The notes: a model not told the origin generated them from the sequence alone. A stretch of 37,660 nt of DNA from Verrucomicrobiota bacterium (GCA_016235555.1 JACRKC010000054.1:1-37660); one strand, 5' to 3'; numbered from the stretch's first letter, positions 24,438-33,672 are shown. Program-made: numbers and translations.

Positions 24438-25442
24438 ATGAATTTCGCGGTCATCGGCGCCGGCGCCTGGGGCACGGCCTTTGCGCTTCACCTCGCGCGG
24501 CTCGGCCGCGGCGTGGCGCTCGCGCCGCGCCGGACCGAGCACGCCGCCGCGCTCGCCGCCTCCCGCGAAAACACCGACTACCTCCCCGGCATCGCCCTGC
24601 CGCGCGACGTGCGGGTGACCGCCGATCTCGCCGCCGCGCTCGCCGGGGCCGATGTCGTCCTGCTCGCCTGCCCGGCGCAATCGCTGCGCGAAACCTGCCG
24701 CCGGCTGCGCCCCGTCTGGTCGTCCCGCGTGAAGTTCATCGTGAGCCTCGCCAAAGGCCTCGAACTCAGCACGCACGAGCGGCCCTCGCAGATCATCGCG
24801 GATGAGTTTCCCGATGTGCTGGTCGGCGCCTTGACCGGCCCGACCAACGCCCGCGAGGTCGCGCTTGGCCTGCCGTCGGCCATGGTGCTCGCCACGGCGC
24901 GCACCGATACCCTCGTGCAGGACGTGCAGGCGGCCGTCAGCGGCCCGACCTTGCGCGTCTACACGAGCGAGGATCTCGCCGGTGCCGAGTTCGGCGGCTG
25001 CCTGAAAAACATCTATGCAATCGCGGCGGGCTGCTGCGACGGCCTGAAGCTCGGCGACAACACCAAGGCCGCGCTCCTCACGCGTGCGCTGGCCGAGATG
25101 GTGCGCGTCGGCGCCGCGCTCGGCGCGAAGCCCGAGACGTTCTACGGCCTGAGCGGCTTCGGCGACCTCGTGGCCACGTGTCACGGCGGCTGGAGCCGCA
25201 ACCGCCAGTTCGGCCAGCAACTCGGCGAAGGCCGCACCGCCGCCGAGCTGATTGCGCACCGCAAGACGGTGGTCGAGGGCTACCAGACGACCGCCTCGTT
25301 CGCCGGGCTCTGCGCCCAGAAAAACATCGACGCCCCCATTCTGCGCGAGGTGCGCGCGATCCTCTTCGAAAGCAAGCACCCCGCCGCCGCGCTCAACGCC
25401 CTGATGACCCGCGAGCTCAAGCGCGAGGCGGCCCTGCGCTGA
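24438..25442 (+). CDS. gpsA: glycerol-3-phosphate dehydrogenase [NAD(P)+]
   Basis: 334 residues. The N-terminal dinucleotide fold has VIGAGAWGTAFALHLARLG, then ENTDYLPGIALP and the conserved SLAKGLEL. The catalytic lysine is K190 in GGCLKNIYAIAAG, and the substrate-binding region is LSGFGDLVATCHGGWSRNRQ followed by VVEGYQTTAS. It reduces dihydroxyacetone phosphate to sn-glycerol 3-phosphate for phospholipid synthesis in the cytoplasm. The usual GpsA length is complete. Nothing else in the window belongs to lipid synthesis, and no Shine-Dalgarno precedes the ATG. Confidence 0.96.
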   Translation: MNFAVIGAGAWGTAFALHLARLGRGVALAPRRTEHAAALAASRENTDYLPGIALPRDVRVTADLAAALAGADVVLLACPAQSLRETCRRLRPVWSSRVKFIVSLAKGLELSTHERPSQIIADEFPDVLVGALTGPTNAREVALGLPSAMVLATARTDTLVQDVQAAVSGPTLRVYTSEDLAGAEFGGCLKNIYAIAAGCCDGLKLGDNTKAALLTRALAEMVRVGAALGAKPETFYGLSGFGDLVATCHGGWSRNRQFGQQLGEGRTAAELIAHRKTVVEGYQTTASFAGLCAQKNIDAPILREVRAILFESKHPAAALNALMTRELKREAALR

Positions 25443-25532
25443 ACCCCGTCCGCGGCCCGGACGCGTCTCCGGACCTCAAGCAACGACGCTCGTTCGCTGG
25501 GGAGGAGCCCGGTTGCAGGCGATGGATTGAGG

Positions 25533-25587
25533 TGGCACGGGTCTCCTGACCCGTGATTTTCGGACACCGATCGGGAGACCCGTGCCA
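25533..25587 (+). repeat. TGGCACGGGTCTCC palindromic repeat
   Basis: The left arm TGGCACGGGTCTCCTGACCC and the right arm GGGAGACCCGTGCCA form a hairpin of about 15 base pairs at its base. It is the first of two palindromes in the 430-base gap (25443-25872) between gpsA and the DUF1549/DUF1553 gene; no gene is supported there. Confidence 0.75.
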
Positions 25588-25627
25588 CGAATCGCGCGCA
25601 AGCCCGCCCCCGGCTCGAGCCGAGCCG

Positions 25628-25771
25628 GGGTGTAACAGGAACTGCGGTCAGCCAGCTGTAGCGGCGGTCTGTGACCGCCGTCGAACTTCCAGCATTCCTC
25701 CGTCGGCGGTCACAGACCGCCGCTACAACCAAGGCATCGGGCTGCTGACCTCACTTCTTGTTACACGCGCC
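25628..25771 (+). repeat. nested palindrome with a GTAGCGGCGGTC REPIN core
   Basis: An inner REPIN-like hairpin at 25655-25725 (TGTAGCGGCGGTCTGTGACC ... GGTCACAGACCGCCGCTACA) is enclosed by an outer inverted repeat, GTGTAACAGGAACTGCGGTC at 25628 and its imperfect complement ending TTCTTGTTACAC at 25771. The inner element shares GTCTGTGACC with the single REP at 33701-33721. Confidence 0.8.
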
Positions 25772-25872
25772 GAGCCTGTTGCTCCCACCCGTCCCCCGCC
25801 GGAGCACGAAAGTGGGATAGCTCGAAGCGTGAGCCGCGCCGCGCGGCTGTTTTTCTCCGGTCGTTTCCCCGC

Positions 25873-28824
25873 ATGCCTCTCGTGACCCCGCGTTCGTTCG
25901 TTACCCTCTTGCTCCTCTGCTGTGCGAGCTCCGTCGGCCTCGCGGCAGGGCCGGTCGTAAAGGTCGAAATCTGCGAGGACAACCTCCCGGCCAAAGGCTG
26001 GCCCGAACGCGTGGTCGCAACCGAGACTTACACCGAACCCGCCTTCGGCCTCGCCGAGCTGCCGCAGAAATACACCGGCACGGGCGTCCGCACCGATCGC
26101 GCGTTTCCCACGCTCGTGCGCGCGTCGGCGTCCGTTGCGCTCCCGGCTGGGAAGCACCGGCTGTTGCTCCGCTCGCGCGGCGCCGCGCGCCTGATGGTCG
26201 ATGGCCAGACCGTGCTCGAAACGCCCTTCGACCAGCCGCGTGCGTTCGCGTTGGGCAACGGCGGCGAGCTGCCCGTCGAGGAGCAGGCCACCTTCCTCGA
26301 TCCCGGTCCGGGTTACCGCTTCGCCCCGCCCGGCAACCGCGAGGTGTGGGGCGAGGTCGAGTTCGCCGGCGGCGCGCCCGTGACCGTCGTGCTCGAAACG
26401 CTCGTCGGCGGCGTCGAGCCGAAGAGCAAGAAGCCGTTCCGGCCGGAGCTGGGCGAGACGGTCGTCGCGCTGCAGCTCGCGGGCTCCCGTGTATGGACGC
26501 TGCTCACGCCGGGTGCGTCGAAGACTCTCTACACCGATGTCTCCTGGGCGGACTACGCCGGTGCCCAGCGCGCACGCATCGCCGCGATGAACACCGCCGC
26601 ACGCGCCGCGCGCCGCGCCGCCGGCGCTGCGTATTGGGATCGCCGCCGCGCCGCTGCGCGCGACTGGCTCGCGGCCACGCCCGAGGAAAAGGTGCCCGCG
26701 CTGCCCGCCGGGTTTCCCGCGCACAATGCCATCGATCGTTTCCTCGCCGCGCGCATCGCCGGCGTGGCGGCCGATTCGGCGCCGCCGAAGCCGGACGGCG
26801 TCGATTTTTACCGCGACGTGCGCCCGATCCTCGAAGCCAGCTGCTACAGTTGCCACCAAGGCGCCAAGGTGAAGGGCGGCCTCCGCCTCGACACCCGCGC
26901 GGCCGCGCTCCACGGCGGCGAGAACGACGGCCCTGCGCTCGCTCCCGGGCGGCCCGACGCCAGCGCGCTGTTCAAGCGCATCACCAGCACCGATCCCGAC
27001 GAGGTGATGCCGGCCAAGGGCGACCCGCTGCCCGCGCGCGACATCGCCACGCTCAAGCGCTGGATCGAGGCCGGCGCGCCGTGGCCGGAATTTCCGGTGA
27101 CCAGTTTCACGCTCACGCCGCTCAGCGACGATCTCACGTTTCTCCGCCGCGTGACGCTCGACGTCGTCGGTGTCGTTCCCTCGGAGGCCGAGATCGCGGC
27201 CTTTGCGGCCGACCGGTCCCCGGATCGCCGCGCCCGCGTGATCGACCGGTTGCTCGCCGACCCGCGCGCCGCGGATCACGAGATGGGCTACTGGCTGGAG
27301 GTGCTCGCGGAGAATCCGAATCTCATCAACCCCACGCTCAACAACACCGGCCCGTTCCGCTGGTGGCTCCACGAGTCGCTCGTCGATCGCAAGCCGCTCG
27401 ATCTCTTCGTGACCGAGCTCGTGCGCCTGGAGGGCAGCGAGCGCTTCGGCGGCCCCGCGGGTTTCGGCGTCGCCTCGCAGAACGACGTGCCGCTGGCCGC
27501 CAAGGGCATCATCCTCGGCTCCGCGTTCCTCGGCGTGGAGATGAAGTGCGCCCGCTGCCACGACGCGCCCACGCACAGCTCGAAACAGCGCGACCTCGTC
27601 CAACTCGCGGCGATGCTCGAGACGAAGCCACTCAAGGTGCCCGCGACCAGCAGCGTGGTGATGGATCACCTGCGCCTCGGCGGGCGCCAGCCGATGATCG
27701 AGGTGACGCTCAGTCCGGGCACGTCGGTCGCGCCCGCGTGGCCGTTTGCGTCATTCTGCGACGAGGCGACGGCCGCCGCGCTGGCGGAGCACCCCGACCA
27801 AACCCGCGACCGCCTCGCCGCGCTCATCACCGCGCCGCAGAACGAGCGCTTCGCCCAGGTGATGGCCAATCGCATCTGGGAACGCTTCATGGGCCGCGGC
27901 CTCGTCGCCACCGTGGGCGACTGGTAAAAATCGACGCCATCGCACCCCGCGTTGCTCCGCTGGCTCGCGCGCGAGCTCGTGCGTTCCGGCTACGACGCCC
28001 GCGCGATCGCGCGCCTCATCCTCAATTCCCACGCCTACCAGCGCGCGACCGACCGCACGCTCGCGGCCACAAGTCCGCTCTTCATCGCGCCGGCGCCGCG
28101 CCGCATCTCGGCGGAGCAACTGGTCGACTCGCTCTTCGCGGCGACCGGCAAACCGTTCGCCGTCGAGCCGGTGAACCTCGACCTCGACAGCGTGCGCACG
28201 ATCGAAAACGCCCTCGATCTCGGCACCGCCTGCCGCGCGTGGATGCTCGCCTCCACCTCCAACGAACGCGATCGCCCGAGCCTGATGCTCCCGCGCATGC
28301 AGGCCGTGTCCGAGGTGCTGGAGGTCTTCGGCTGGCGCGCCGCGCGCCCGGATCCCGGTGCCGGCGTGCGCGACGTGGACGCCAACGTCCTCCAGCCTGC
28401 GCTGCTCTCCAACGGCACGATGATGTCGTGGCTCACGCGCCTCAGCGACGACCACGGCGTCACACGCCTTGCGCTCGACGCCGCGTCGCCCGCGCAGTTC
28501 GTCGACCGGCTGTTTGTGCGATTCTTCACGCGTCACGCGACGAAGGCCGAGGCGGAGTTTTACGCGCAGGCGCTCCAGGCCGGTTTCGCCCGGCGCATCG
28601 TCTCCATGACGGCGCCCGCCGCTCCCGCCTCGGCGCCGCACCGCAAATACGTCGCGTGGTCCAATCACATGAAGAGCGAGGCCAACTCCCTCCGGCTGGA
28701 GGAGGAAGCCGCCGCCCGGCGCGGCGATCCGCCCACCGCGCGTCTCGCGCCCGAATGGCGCCGCCGGTGCGAGGATGTGCTGTGGGCCTTGCTCAACGCA
28801 CCGGAGTGGACGGAGATTTTATGA
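25873..28824 (+). pseudogene. DUF1549/DUF1553 (PSCyt1) protein with an in-frame TAA
   Basis: One reading frame of 984 codons encodes a typical PVC-group secreted protein, broken by TAA at 27925-27927. Before it: a signal peptide, a PA14-like domain (KHRLLLRSRGAARLMVDGQT), a planctomycete cytochrome-c domain with the haem motif CYSCH near residue 321 and MPAKGDPLPARDI, then DUF1549 with a second CxxCH (KCARCHDAP). After it, DUF1553 continues in the same frame (HPALLRWLARELVRSGYD, LILNSHAYQRATDR, LMLPRMQAVSEVLEVFG). The family normally reads GDW-E-K-S here, so GAA to TAA is a one-base change. The downstream half could start at TTG 27952. These proteins pair with DUF1501 proteins, as here, and are linked to polysaccharide use, though their chemistry is unproven. 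The stop overlaps an ATGA at 28821. Confidence 0.85.
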
Positions 28825-28841
28825 ACCCGACTCGCAAAGCA

Positions 28842-29034
28842 GGGCGGGTCTTTGACCACAGCCATCCCATAGGAAAAAGCGGCGCGGCGCGATTTTCAGA
28901 GGAGAATATCGTCTTGCGGATTCCTATGGGATCGGACGAGCGCACTTGTTGTATCCGTATTCCGAATCACACGTTGATAAACAACATATTAAGCGTTGAT
29001 TCCTGTGGGATGGCTGTGGTCTTTGACCCGCCCT
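28842..29034 (+). repeat. MITE-like 193-base palindromic element
   Basis: Thirty-two-base terminal inverted repeats: left 28842-28873 starts GGGCGGGTCTTTGACCACAG, right 29003-29034 ends CTGTGGTCTTTGACCCGCCC; they pair almost perfectly. A second internal pair (ATCCCATAGGAA near 28864 and TTCCTATGGGAT near 28920) is nested inside. The interior is clearly more AT-rich than its surroundings. No coding potential and no obvious target-site duplication. Confidence 0.75.
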
Positions 29035-29053
29035 ACTTCCCTCCCCGTAAGGA

Positions 29054-29075
29054 GCCTCGGGGCAAGCCCCGAGGC
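29054..29075 (+). other. small GC hairpin
   Basis: GCCTCGGGG-CAAG-CCCCGAGGC-like stem with a short loop, followed by ATTTG and not a T-tract. It could be a weak terminator or a repeat fragment. Confidence 0.4.
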
Positions 29076-29115
29076 ATTTGACCAAAATTCATCATGCAGT
29101 CTTCGACCACCCAAC

Positions 29116-29171
29116 GTAGCGGCGAGCGCCAGCGAGCCGACGCCTTTCGACTCGCTGGCGCTCGTCGCTAC
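29116..29171 (+). repeat. REPIN-like palindrome GTAGCGGCGAGCGCC
   Basis: GTAGCGGCGAGCGCCAGCGA with a final G pairs with CTCGCTGGCGCTCGTCGCTAC over 21 bases with one mismatch and a 14-base loop. Same GTAG...CTAC ends as five other elements in the window. Confidence 0.8.
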
Positions 29172-29215
29172 CCACCCCAGGCGAAGCAAGCTTCGCGGTA
29201 TCGGACCCACTGCGA

Positions 29216-30490
29216 ATGAACCGCCGCGATTTCCTCACCCACACCGCCGGACTCGCTGCGCTTGCGGCCTGCCCGCGCGCGCTCGCCGCCGCCGCCGCGC
29301 CGATGCCGCGCGGCCGCGCCGAGCACTGCATCTTCCTCTGGCTCGGCGGCGGCATGTCGCAGATCGACACGTTCGATCCGAAGAAACGCGGCAACCCGAA
29401 GTCCAAGCCCAGCCTGCCCGGAACCGACTACGACGTGATCGACACGGCTGTGCCCGGCGTGCGCTACACCGAACACCTCGCGCAGACCGCGCGACTGGCG
29501 GAGCACGTGACCGCCGTGCGCACCGTCAACCACAAGCTCGGCATCGAGCACGCGCTCGCCACCAATTTCGTCCACACCGGCCGGCCCGTGAGCGGCGCGA
29601 CCATCTATCCATCACTCGGCTCGGTGGTCGCGCACGAACGCGGGGCCGCGAGCGACAACGTCCCGGCCTACATGGTCATCGGCTACCCGAGCGTCAGCCG
29701 CGGACCGGGTTTTCTCGGGGCGAAGCACGGCTACGTTTACCTCGTCGACACCGAGAGCGGTCCGGCGGGATTCACGCCGCCGGCGGACATCGACCCGGAG
29801 CGCGCCGCGTTCCGCCAGCGGATGCTCGCGCCGCTCCAGGGCCGCGCGCCCGACGATCCGATGCTGCGTGATTACGAGGAGGCGCAGCGCGAGGCGCTCC
29901 GGCTCGCCGGCCCGCGCTTCATGCGCAACTTCCAGCTCGCCGAGGAGCCGGGCTCGCTCCGCCAGCGCTACGGCGGCGAGTTCGGCCAGCGCTGCCTGCT
30001 CGCGCGCCGCCTCGTGCAGGCCGGCGTGCGCTTCATCGAGGTCTCGCACAATCTCAACTTCATCAACGGCGCGGGCTGGGATACCCACAACGCCGGCCAG
30101 CTCAACCAGCACATACTCATCCGCGAACTCGACACCGCGCTCTCCGCCCTCATCTCCGACCTCGCCGATAAAAAGCTCCTCGACCGCACGCTCATCGCGA
30201 TCGGCACGGAGTTCGGCCGGCCGGGGCAATTTGACGGTGGCGGCGGCCGTGGCCACCAGTCCGCGGCCTTCTCGCTCGTGCTCGCGGGCGGCGGTCTCAG
30301 ACACCGCGGTGCCTATGGCACGACCGACGATTTTTCCAACAAACCGGTCGAGCGCGCCGTGTCCGTCCCCGATTTCCACGCCACGATCTACGCCGCGCTC
30401 GGCATCAATCCCGCCCGCGAACTCGTGAGCGCCTCGCGTCCCGTCCCGATCACCGACGGCGGCAAGCCGATCGCCGCGCTGTTTGCGTGA
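29216..30490 (+). CDS. DUF1501 domain protein
   Basis: 424 residues. The N-terminus is a twin-arginine signal (MNRRDFLTHTAGLAALAAC), so the protein is exported folded. The DUF1501 core starts with CIFLWLGGGMSQIDTFDPK near residue 38, then NHKLGIEHALATNFVHTGRP, GWDTHNAGQLNQH and IGTEFGRPG; these resemble the metal-binding motifs of the alkaline phosphatase/sulfatase superfamily to which DUF1501 is related. In PVC bacteria it is nearly always encoded next to a DUF1549/DUF1553 protein, as here. The pair may still act together only if the TAA in the upstream gene is read through or is a sequencing error. No Shine-Dalgarno precedes the ATG, and the stop forms a GTGA overlap at 30487. Confidence 0.9.
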   Translation: MNRRDFLTHTAGLAALAACPRALAAAAAPMPRGRAEHCIFLWLGGGMSQIDTFDPKKRGNPKSKPSLPGTDYDVIDTAVPGVRYTEHLAQTARLAEHVTAVRTVNHKLGIEHALATNFVHTGRPVSGATIYPSLGSVVAHERGAASDNVPAYMVIGYPSVSRGPGFLGAKHGYVYLVDTESGPAGFTPPADIDPERAAFRQRMLAPLQGRAPDDPMLRDYEEAQREALRLAGPRFMRNFQLAEEPGSLRQRYGGEFGQRCLLARRLVQAGVRFIEVSHNLNFINGAGWDTHNAGQLNQHILIRELDTALSALISDLADKKLLDRTLIAIGTEFGRPGQFDGGGGRGHQSAAFSLVLAGGGLRHRGAYGTTDDFSNKPVERAVSVPDFHATIYAALGINPARELVSASRPVPITDGGKPIAALFA

Positions 30491-30491
30491 A

Positions 30492-30570
30492 GGTGGAGCG
30501 GCTTGACCCCAAGCCGCTGGATCGAGAACCGTGGGCGCGACGCAGCGCGTTGGGGTCAACGCGCTCCACC
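30492..30570 (+). repeat. GGTGGAGC palindromic repeat, copy 2
   Basis: It starts GGTGGAGCGGCTTGACCCC and ends GGGGTCAACGCGCTCCACC. The same family ends the PQQ-propeller gene at 4204-4277. It fills the gap between the DUF1501 stop and the kinase start; both sides show CGTGAA (30486 and 30577), as if the start had been duplicated. Confidence 0.8.
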
Positions 30571-30577
30571 CCCAATC

Positions 30578-32695
30578 GTGAAACTTTTTCCGTTGTTCGT
30601 CCTCGGTGCGGCCGCCGTGTTGCCCGCGCTCGCGCAGGAGCGCGTCCTCACGAAGGCGGTCGAGGTGCGCTCGCTGCCGTTCGCCGAGGCGGAGAAGGGC
30701 ATCCCGGTGCGGTTGCGCGGCGTGGTCGTGTTCATCGAGAGCCGCGGCGCGGTCTTCGTGCAGGATGAGACGTCGACCACGTTTTTCCGGCTGCCCAACA
30801 ACGCCCCGATGCCGGCCGTCGGCGACGAAATCGAACTCAGCAGCAAGACGCGCGTCGGCCTCTACCTGCCGGGCCTGGACGACACCACTTACCGCGTCGT
30901 CGGCCAGCGTGAGTTGCCCCCCGGCATCCCCGCGACCTACGACGACCTGCACTTCGGGCGCTACCACTACCAGCGCGTCGCGGTCGAGGGCATCGTGCGC
31001 TCGGTGCGGACGCTCGAACCGCGCCGCAGCCTCATCCGCCTCGCGATGGGCTCGCGCGTGGTCGACGTTTGGGTGGAGCAGCCGCTGCCCCCGGAACTCT
31101 CCATCGTCGACCATCGTGTGCGTGTCACCGGCCTCGCCGCGGGGCAGATCAACACGCCGCGCCGCCAGCTCGTGCAACCGTTCCTCCGGGCGCTCGACTG
31201 GCACGCCGTCGAAGTCGTCGCGCCCGCGCCGCCGTCGGCCGATGCGCCGCGCGTCTCGGTCGAGGAGTTGCTCGCGTTTCGCGCGACCGGCCTTGGCGAG
31301 CAACGCGTCCGCCTGGAGGGCGTGGTGTCCGCCGTGTGGGGCGGCGATCAGGCGAGCCTGCAACAAGGCGAGATGGCGGTCGCGGTGCGTTTCGGCGGGC
31401 CGGTCACGCTCACCGCCGGCGACCACGTGACCGTGGTGGGTTTTCCGGCGATGGATCGGTTCAGCGCGTCGCTCAGCGATGCGGAGTTGCTGGCGCGCGA
31501 ACCGGGCGAGCCGCCGGCGCCGGTCGAGGTCGATTCGCTCGAGGATCTCTACGGCAAGACGGGCCAGCCGCTGCCCGGCAAATACGACGGGCGGCTGGTG
31601 CGCCTCGCGCTGACCGTGCGCGACGCGTTCAAGAGCGAGGAGGGCGTGACGCTGCTCGTGCAGTCCGGACCGCGCACCGTGCTGGCGCGCATGCCCGACG
31701 GCACCGAGATCCCGCCGCCCGCCGCGCGCATCCGCCTCACCGCGATCTGCCAGGTGGAGACCGCCGTGCCCGGCAGCGGGTTTTCGAGCCGCCCGGGGCT
31801 CATCAGCCTGCGCGGCAAGTCGCCCGCCGATCTCGAAGTGTTGAAACTGCCGCCGTGGTGGACGGTGCGCCGGCTCGCCGGTGTGCTCGCCGTGCTCGCG
31901 GGCCTCACGCTGTTGGCCGGCCTCTGGATCGTGATCCTGCGGCGGCAGGTGGCGCGGCAGACCGCGGCGCTGCGCCATCGCATCGAGACCCAGGCCGCGC
32001 TCGAGGAGCGCCAGCGCATCGCCCGCGAATTCCACGACACGCTCGAGCAGGAACTCGCCGGCGTGAGCCTGCGCCTCGACGCGCTCGCCACCCGCCCGCT
32101 CGACGACAAGGGCCGCAACCTCATCGCCGCCTCGCGCAACCTCGTCTCGCGCATCCAGACCGAGACCCGCGACCTGATCTGCGATCTCCGCGATGCCACC
32201 GAAAGCACGGGCGACCTCGCGGCGACGTTGCAGGCCATGGCGGCGCGCCAGGCCGCGGAAACAGGCGCCGCGATCCGCGTCGAGGCCGCGGCGGAGCTGC
32301 CCTTGCTCGCTCCGGCGGTCGTGCACGATTTGCGCATGATTGCGCGCGAGTCCGTCACCAACGCGTTCAACCACGGCCGCGCCTCTGCCGTGGTCCTCCG
32401 GGTGTCGGTGGCGGCCGAAGCGTTGTTGCTGGCGATCGTCGACAACGGCTGCGGCTTCAATCCCGCGATCGCCGCTACGCAACGCCGGGGGCACTTCGGC
32501 TGCGAAGGCATCCGCGAGCGCGTCCGCAAGATCGGCGGCTGCGTGATCTGGCGCAGCGAACTCCAGAAAGGCACCGTCGTCGAAGTCACGCTGCCGCTGG
32601 CGCGCAACCGCCGGGTGAACGAGACGGGCGTGGTGGAACCCCCGCCGGCCGGTCTCGTCACCCCGGCGGCGGCCCCGCACACTGCGGAAAGCTGA
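30578..32695 (+). CDS. membrane sensor histidine kinase (HisKA_3/NarL-type)
   Basis: 705 residues from GTG 30578. A signal peptide (KLFPLFVLGAAAVLPALAQ) leads into a periplasmic region of about 400 residues with repeated beta-rich, OB-fold-like blocks (IPVRLRGVVVFIESRGAVFV, YQRVAVEGIVRSVR, GEQRVRLEGVVSAVWGG). A transmembrane helix follows at about 434-452. The H-box is ERQRIAREFHDTLEQELAG with the phosphorylated histidine near residue 486. The HATPase domain has ESVTNAFNHGRAS, VDNGCGFN and GHFGCEGIRERVRKIGG. It probably phosphorylates the LuxR-type regulator encoded next. The ligand is unknown. Starting at 30503 would add 25 residues encoded by a repeat, so the GTG that restores the signal peptide is preferred. 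Confidence 0.88.
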   Translation: MKLFPLFVLGAAAVLPALAQERVLTKAVEVRSLPFAEAEKGIPVRLRGVVVFIESRGAVFVQDETSTTFFRLPNNAPMPAVGDEIELSSKTRVGLYLPGLDDTTYRVVGQRELPPGIPATYDDLHFGRYHYQRVAVEGIVRSVRTLEPRRSLIRLAMGSRVVDVWVEQPLPPELSIVDHRVRVTGLAAGQINTPRRQLVQPFLRALDWHAVEVVAPAPPSADAPRVSVEELLAFRATGLGEQRVRLEGVVSAVWGGDQASLQQGEMAVAVRFGGPVTLTAGDHVTVVGFPAMDRFSASLSDAELLAREPGEPPAPVEVDSLEDLYGKTGQPLPGKYDGRLVRLALTVRDAFKSEEGVTLLVQSGPRTVLARMPDGTEIPPPAARIRLTAICQVETAVPGSGFSSRPGLISLRGKSPADLEVLKLPPWWTVRRLAGVLAVLAGLTLLAGLWIVILRRQVARQTAALRHRIETQAALEERQRIAREFHDTLEQELAGVSLRLDALATRPLDDKGRNLIAASRNLVSRIQTETRDLICDLRDATESTGDLAATLQAMAARQAAETGAAIRVEAAAELPLLAPAVVHDLRMIARESVTNAFNHGRASAVVLRVSVAAEALLLAIVDNGCGFNPAIAATQRRGHFGCEGIRERVRKIGGCVIWRSELQKGTVVEVTLPLARNRRVNETGVVEPPPAGLVTPAAAPHTAES

Positions 32696-32715
32696 ACCTG
32701 GAACCGGCAGTTGAG

Positions 32716-33013
32716 CCACTGATAGTCACTGATGAACACTGATTCCAAGCCGGCTTCACGGCCGCGGGCACATCTCAGTTTCCTGCCATGTTTCCGCATC
32801 GCAGGGGTGGGCCGGGCGCTTCGCGCCCGGCCAGCGCGCGGCGATTCCCGCTCGCTCCTGGCCGCCCGCGGAGCGGCCGGCCCACCTTTCGCCTTACTGC
32901 GAGGAAGTGAGATACGCCCCACGGCCGCAAACACGCGCCGAAAAGGTGAGCCGGGATTCCCGGGCGATTGGCCTGCATCCTCCGTATCAGTTCCCATTAG
33001 TGGTCATCAGTGG
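32716..33013 (+). repeat. CCACTGAT inverted-repeat element with a nested GTGGGCCG palindrome
   Basis: The outer ends are CCACTGATAGTCACTGATG at 32716 and its imperfect complement ending GGTCATCAGTGG at 33013. Nested at about 32806-32897 is a palindrome opening GTGGGCCGGGCGCTTCGCGC and closing GGCCGGCCCACCTTTCG; its AAAGGTGGGCCG side also occurs at 722-733 before the polyferredoxin coding region. The 341 bases between kinase and regulator hold no gene that I can support. Confidence 0.65.
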
Positions 33014-33036
33014 TCTGTTCTTCTGCCGAATTTAGA

Positions 33037-33672
33037 ATGAGCGAGCCTCCGCCCCTCACCGTCCTCATCGTCGACGACCATTTCGTCGTCCGCAGCGGCC
33101 TCGCGACCTCGCTCGAACTCGAGGGCGACATCGCCGTCGTGGCCGAGGTCGACCGGGGCGAAGAGGCACTCGCGGCCTACACGCGGCACCGGCCGCGCGT
33201 GGTGCTCATGGATCTGCAGTTGCCCGGGAAAAATGGCATCGAGACCGTCGCGGGCCTGCGGGCGCACGATCCGCGGGCGCGCGTGCTGATGTTCTCCACC
33301 TTCGCGCGCGACGACGAGATCCAGGCCGCGCTCGACGCCGGTGCGCTCGGCTACCTGCAGAAAGCCGCGTCGCGCGACGAACTGCTGACGGCGTTGCGGT
33401 CGGTCGCGCAGGACCGGGCCTATCTGCCGGACGAACTCTCGCGCCGGCTGCGCGCGCTGCGGCTCGGGCCGGCGATCACGCCGCGCGAGCGCGAGATTCT
33501 GGCGCTGATCGCCGCCGGTCGCGCCAACAAGGAGATCGCCGCGGTTTTCGAAATTTCCGAGGACACCGTGAAACGCCACGTCAGCCACATCCTCGAGAAA
33601 CTCGACGTCAACGACCGCGCCCAAGCCACCGCCGAGGCGATCCGCCGCGGCATCGTGAAGATGGAGCAATAG
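33037..33672 (+). CDS. LuxR/NarL-family response regulator
   Basis: 211 residues. The receiver domain spans about 5-120: VLIVDDHFVVRSG with the acidic pair, the phospho-acceptor aspartate at D58 in VVLMDLQLPGKNG, a threonine/serine in MFSTFA and the lysine of YLQKAAS. A LuxR-type helix-turn-helix occupies about 148-205: ITPREREILALIAAGRANKE, then VFEISEDTVKRHVSHILEKL. It is the likely partner of the upstream kinase, and the TonB-dependent receptor downstream is a reasonable target, though no operator is identified. The ATG at 33037 gives the standard N-terminus. No Shine-Dalgarno is visible. Confidence 0.93.
   Translation: MSEPPPLTVLIVDDHFVVRSGLATSLELEGDIAVVAEVDRGEEALAAYTRHRPRVVLMDLQLPGKNGIETVAGLRAHDPRARVLMFSTFARDDEIQAALDAGALGYLQKAASRDELLTALRSVAQDRAYLPDELSRRLRALRLGPAITPREREILALIAAGRANKEIAAVFEISEDTVKRHVSHILEKLDVNDRAQATAEAIRRGIVKMEQ

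Larger units (their letters stand above)
28821..29219 (+). other. 391-base repeat-filled junction with two chained ORFs
   Basis: ATG 28821 overlaps the stop of the DUF1553 gene and opens an 86-codon frame ending at 29081. In the same phase, 12 bases later, ATG 29094 opens a 41-codon frame that ends in the ATGA at 29216-29219, the start of the DUF1501 gene. Both outer ATGs read ATGAACC, suggesting a duplicated start. The junction holds a MITE-like palindrome, a small GC hairpin and a REPIN-like element. Confidence 0.4.

Noticed and set aside
26346-29081. A 911-codon arginine-rich frame overlapping the DUF1553 gene
   Set aside because: It is the shadow of a high-GC gene in another frame; the DUF1549/DUF1553 frame carries haem motifs and conserved blocks.
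29612-32719. A 1035-codon minus-strand frame opposite the DUF1501 and kinase genes
   Set aside because: It spans two plus-strand genes with clear domains and has typical antisense composition.
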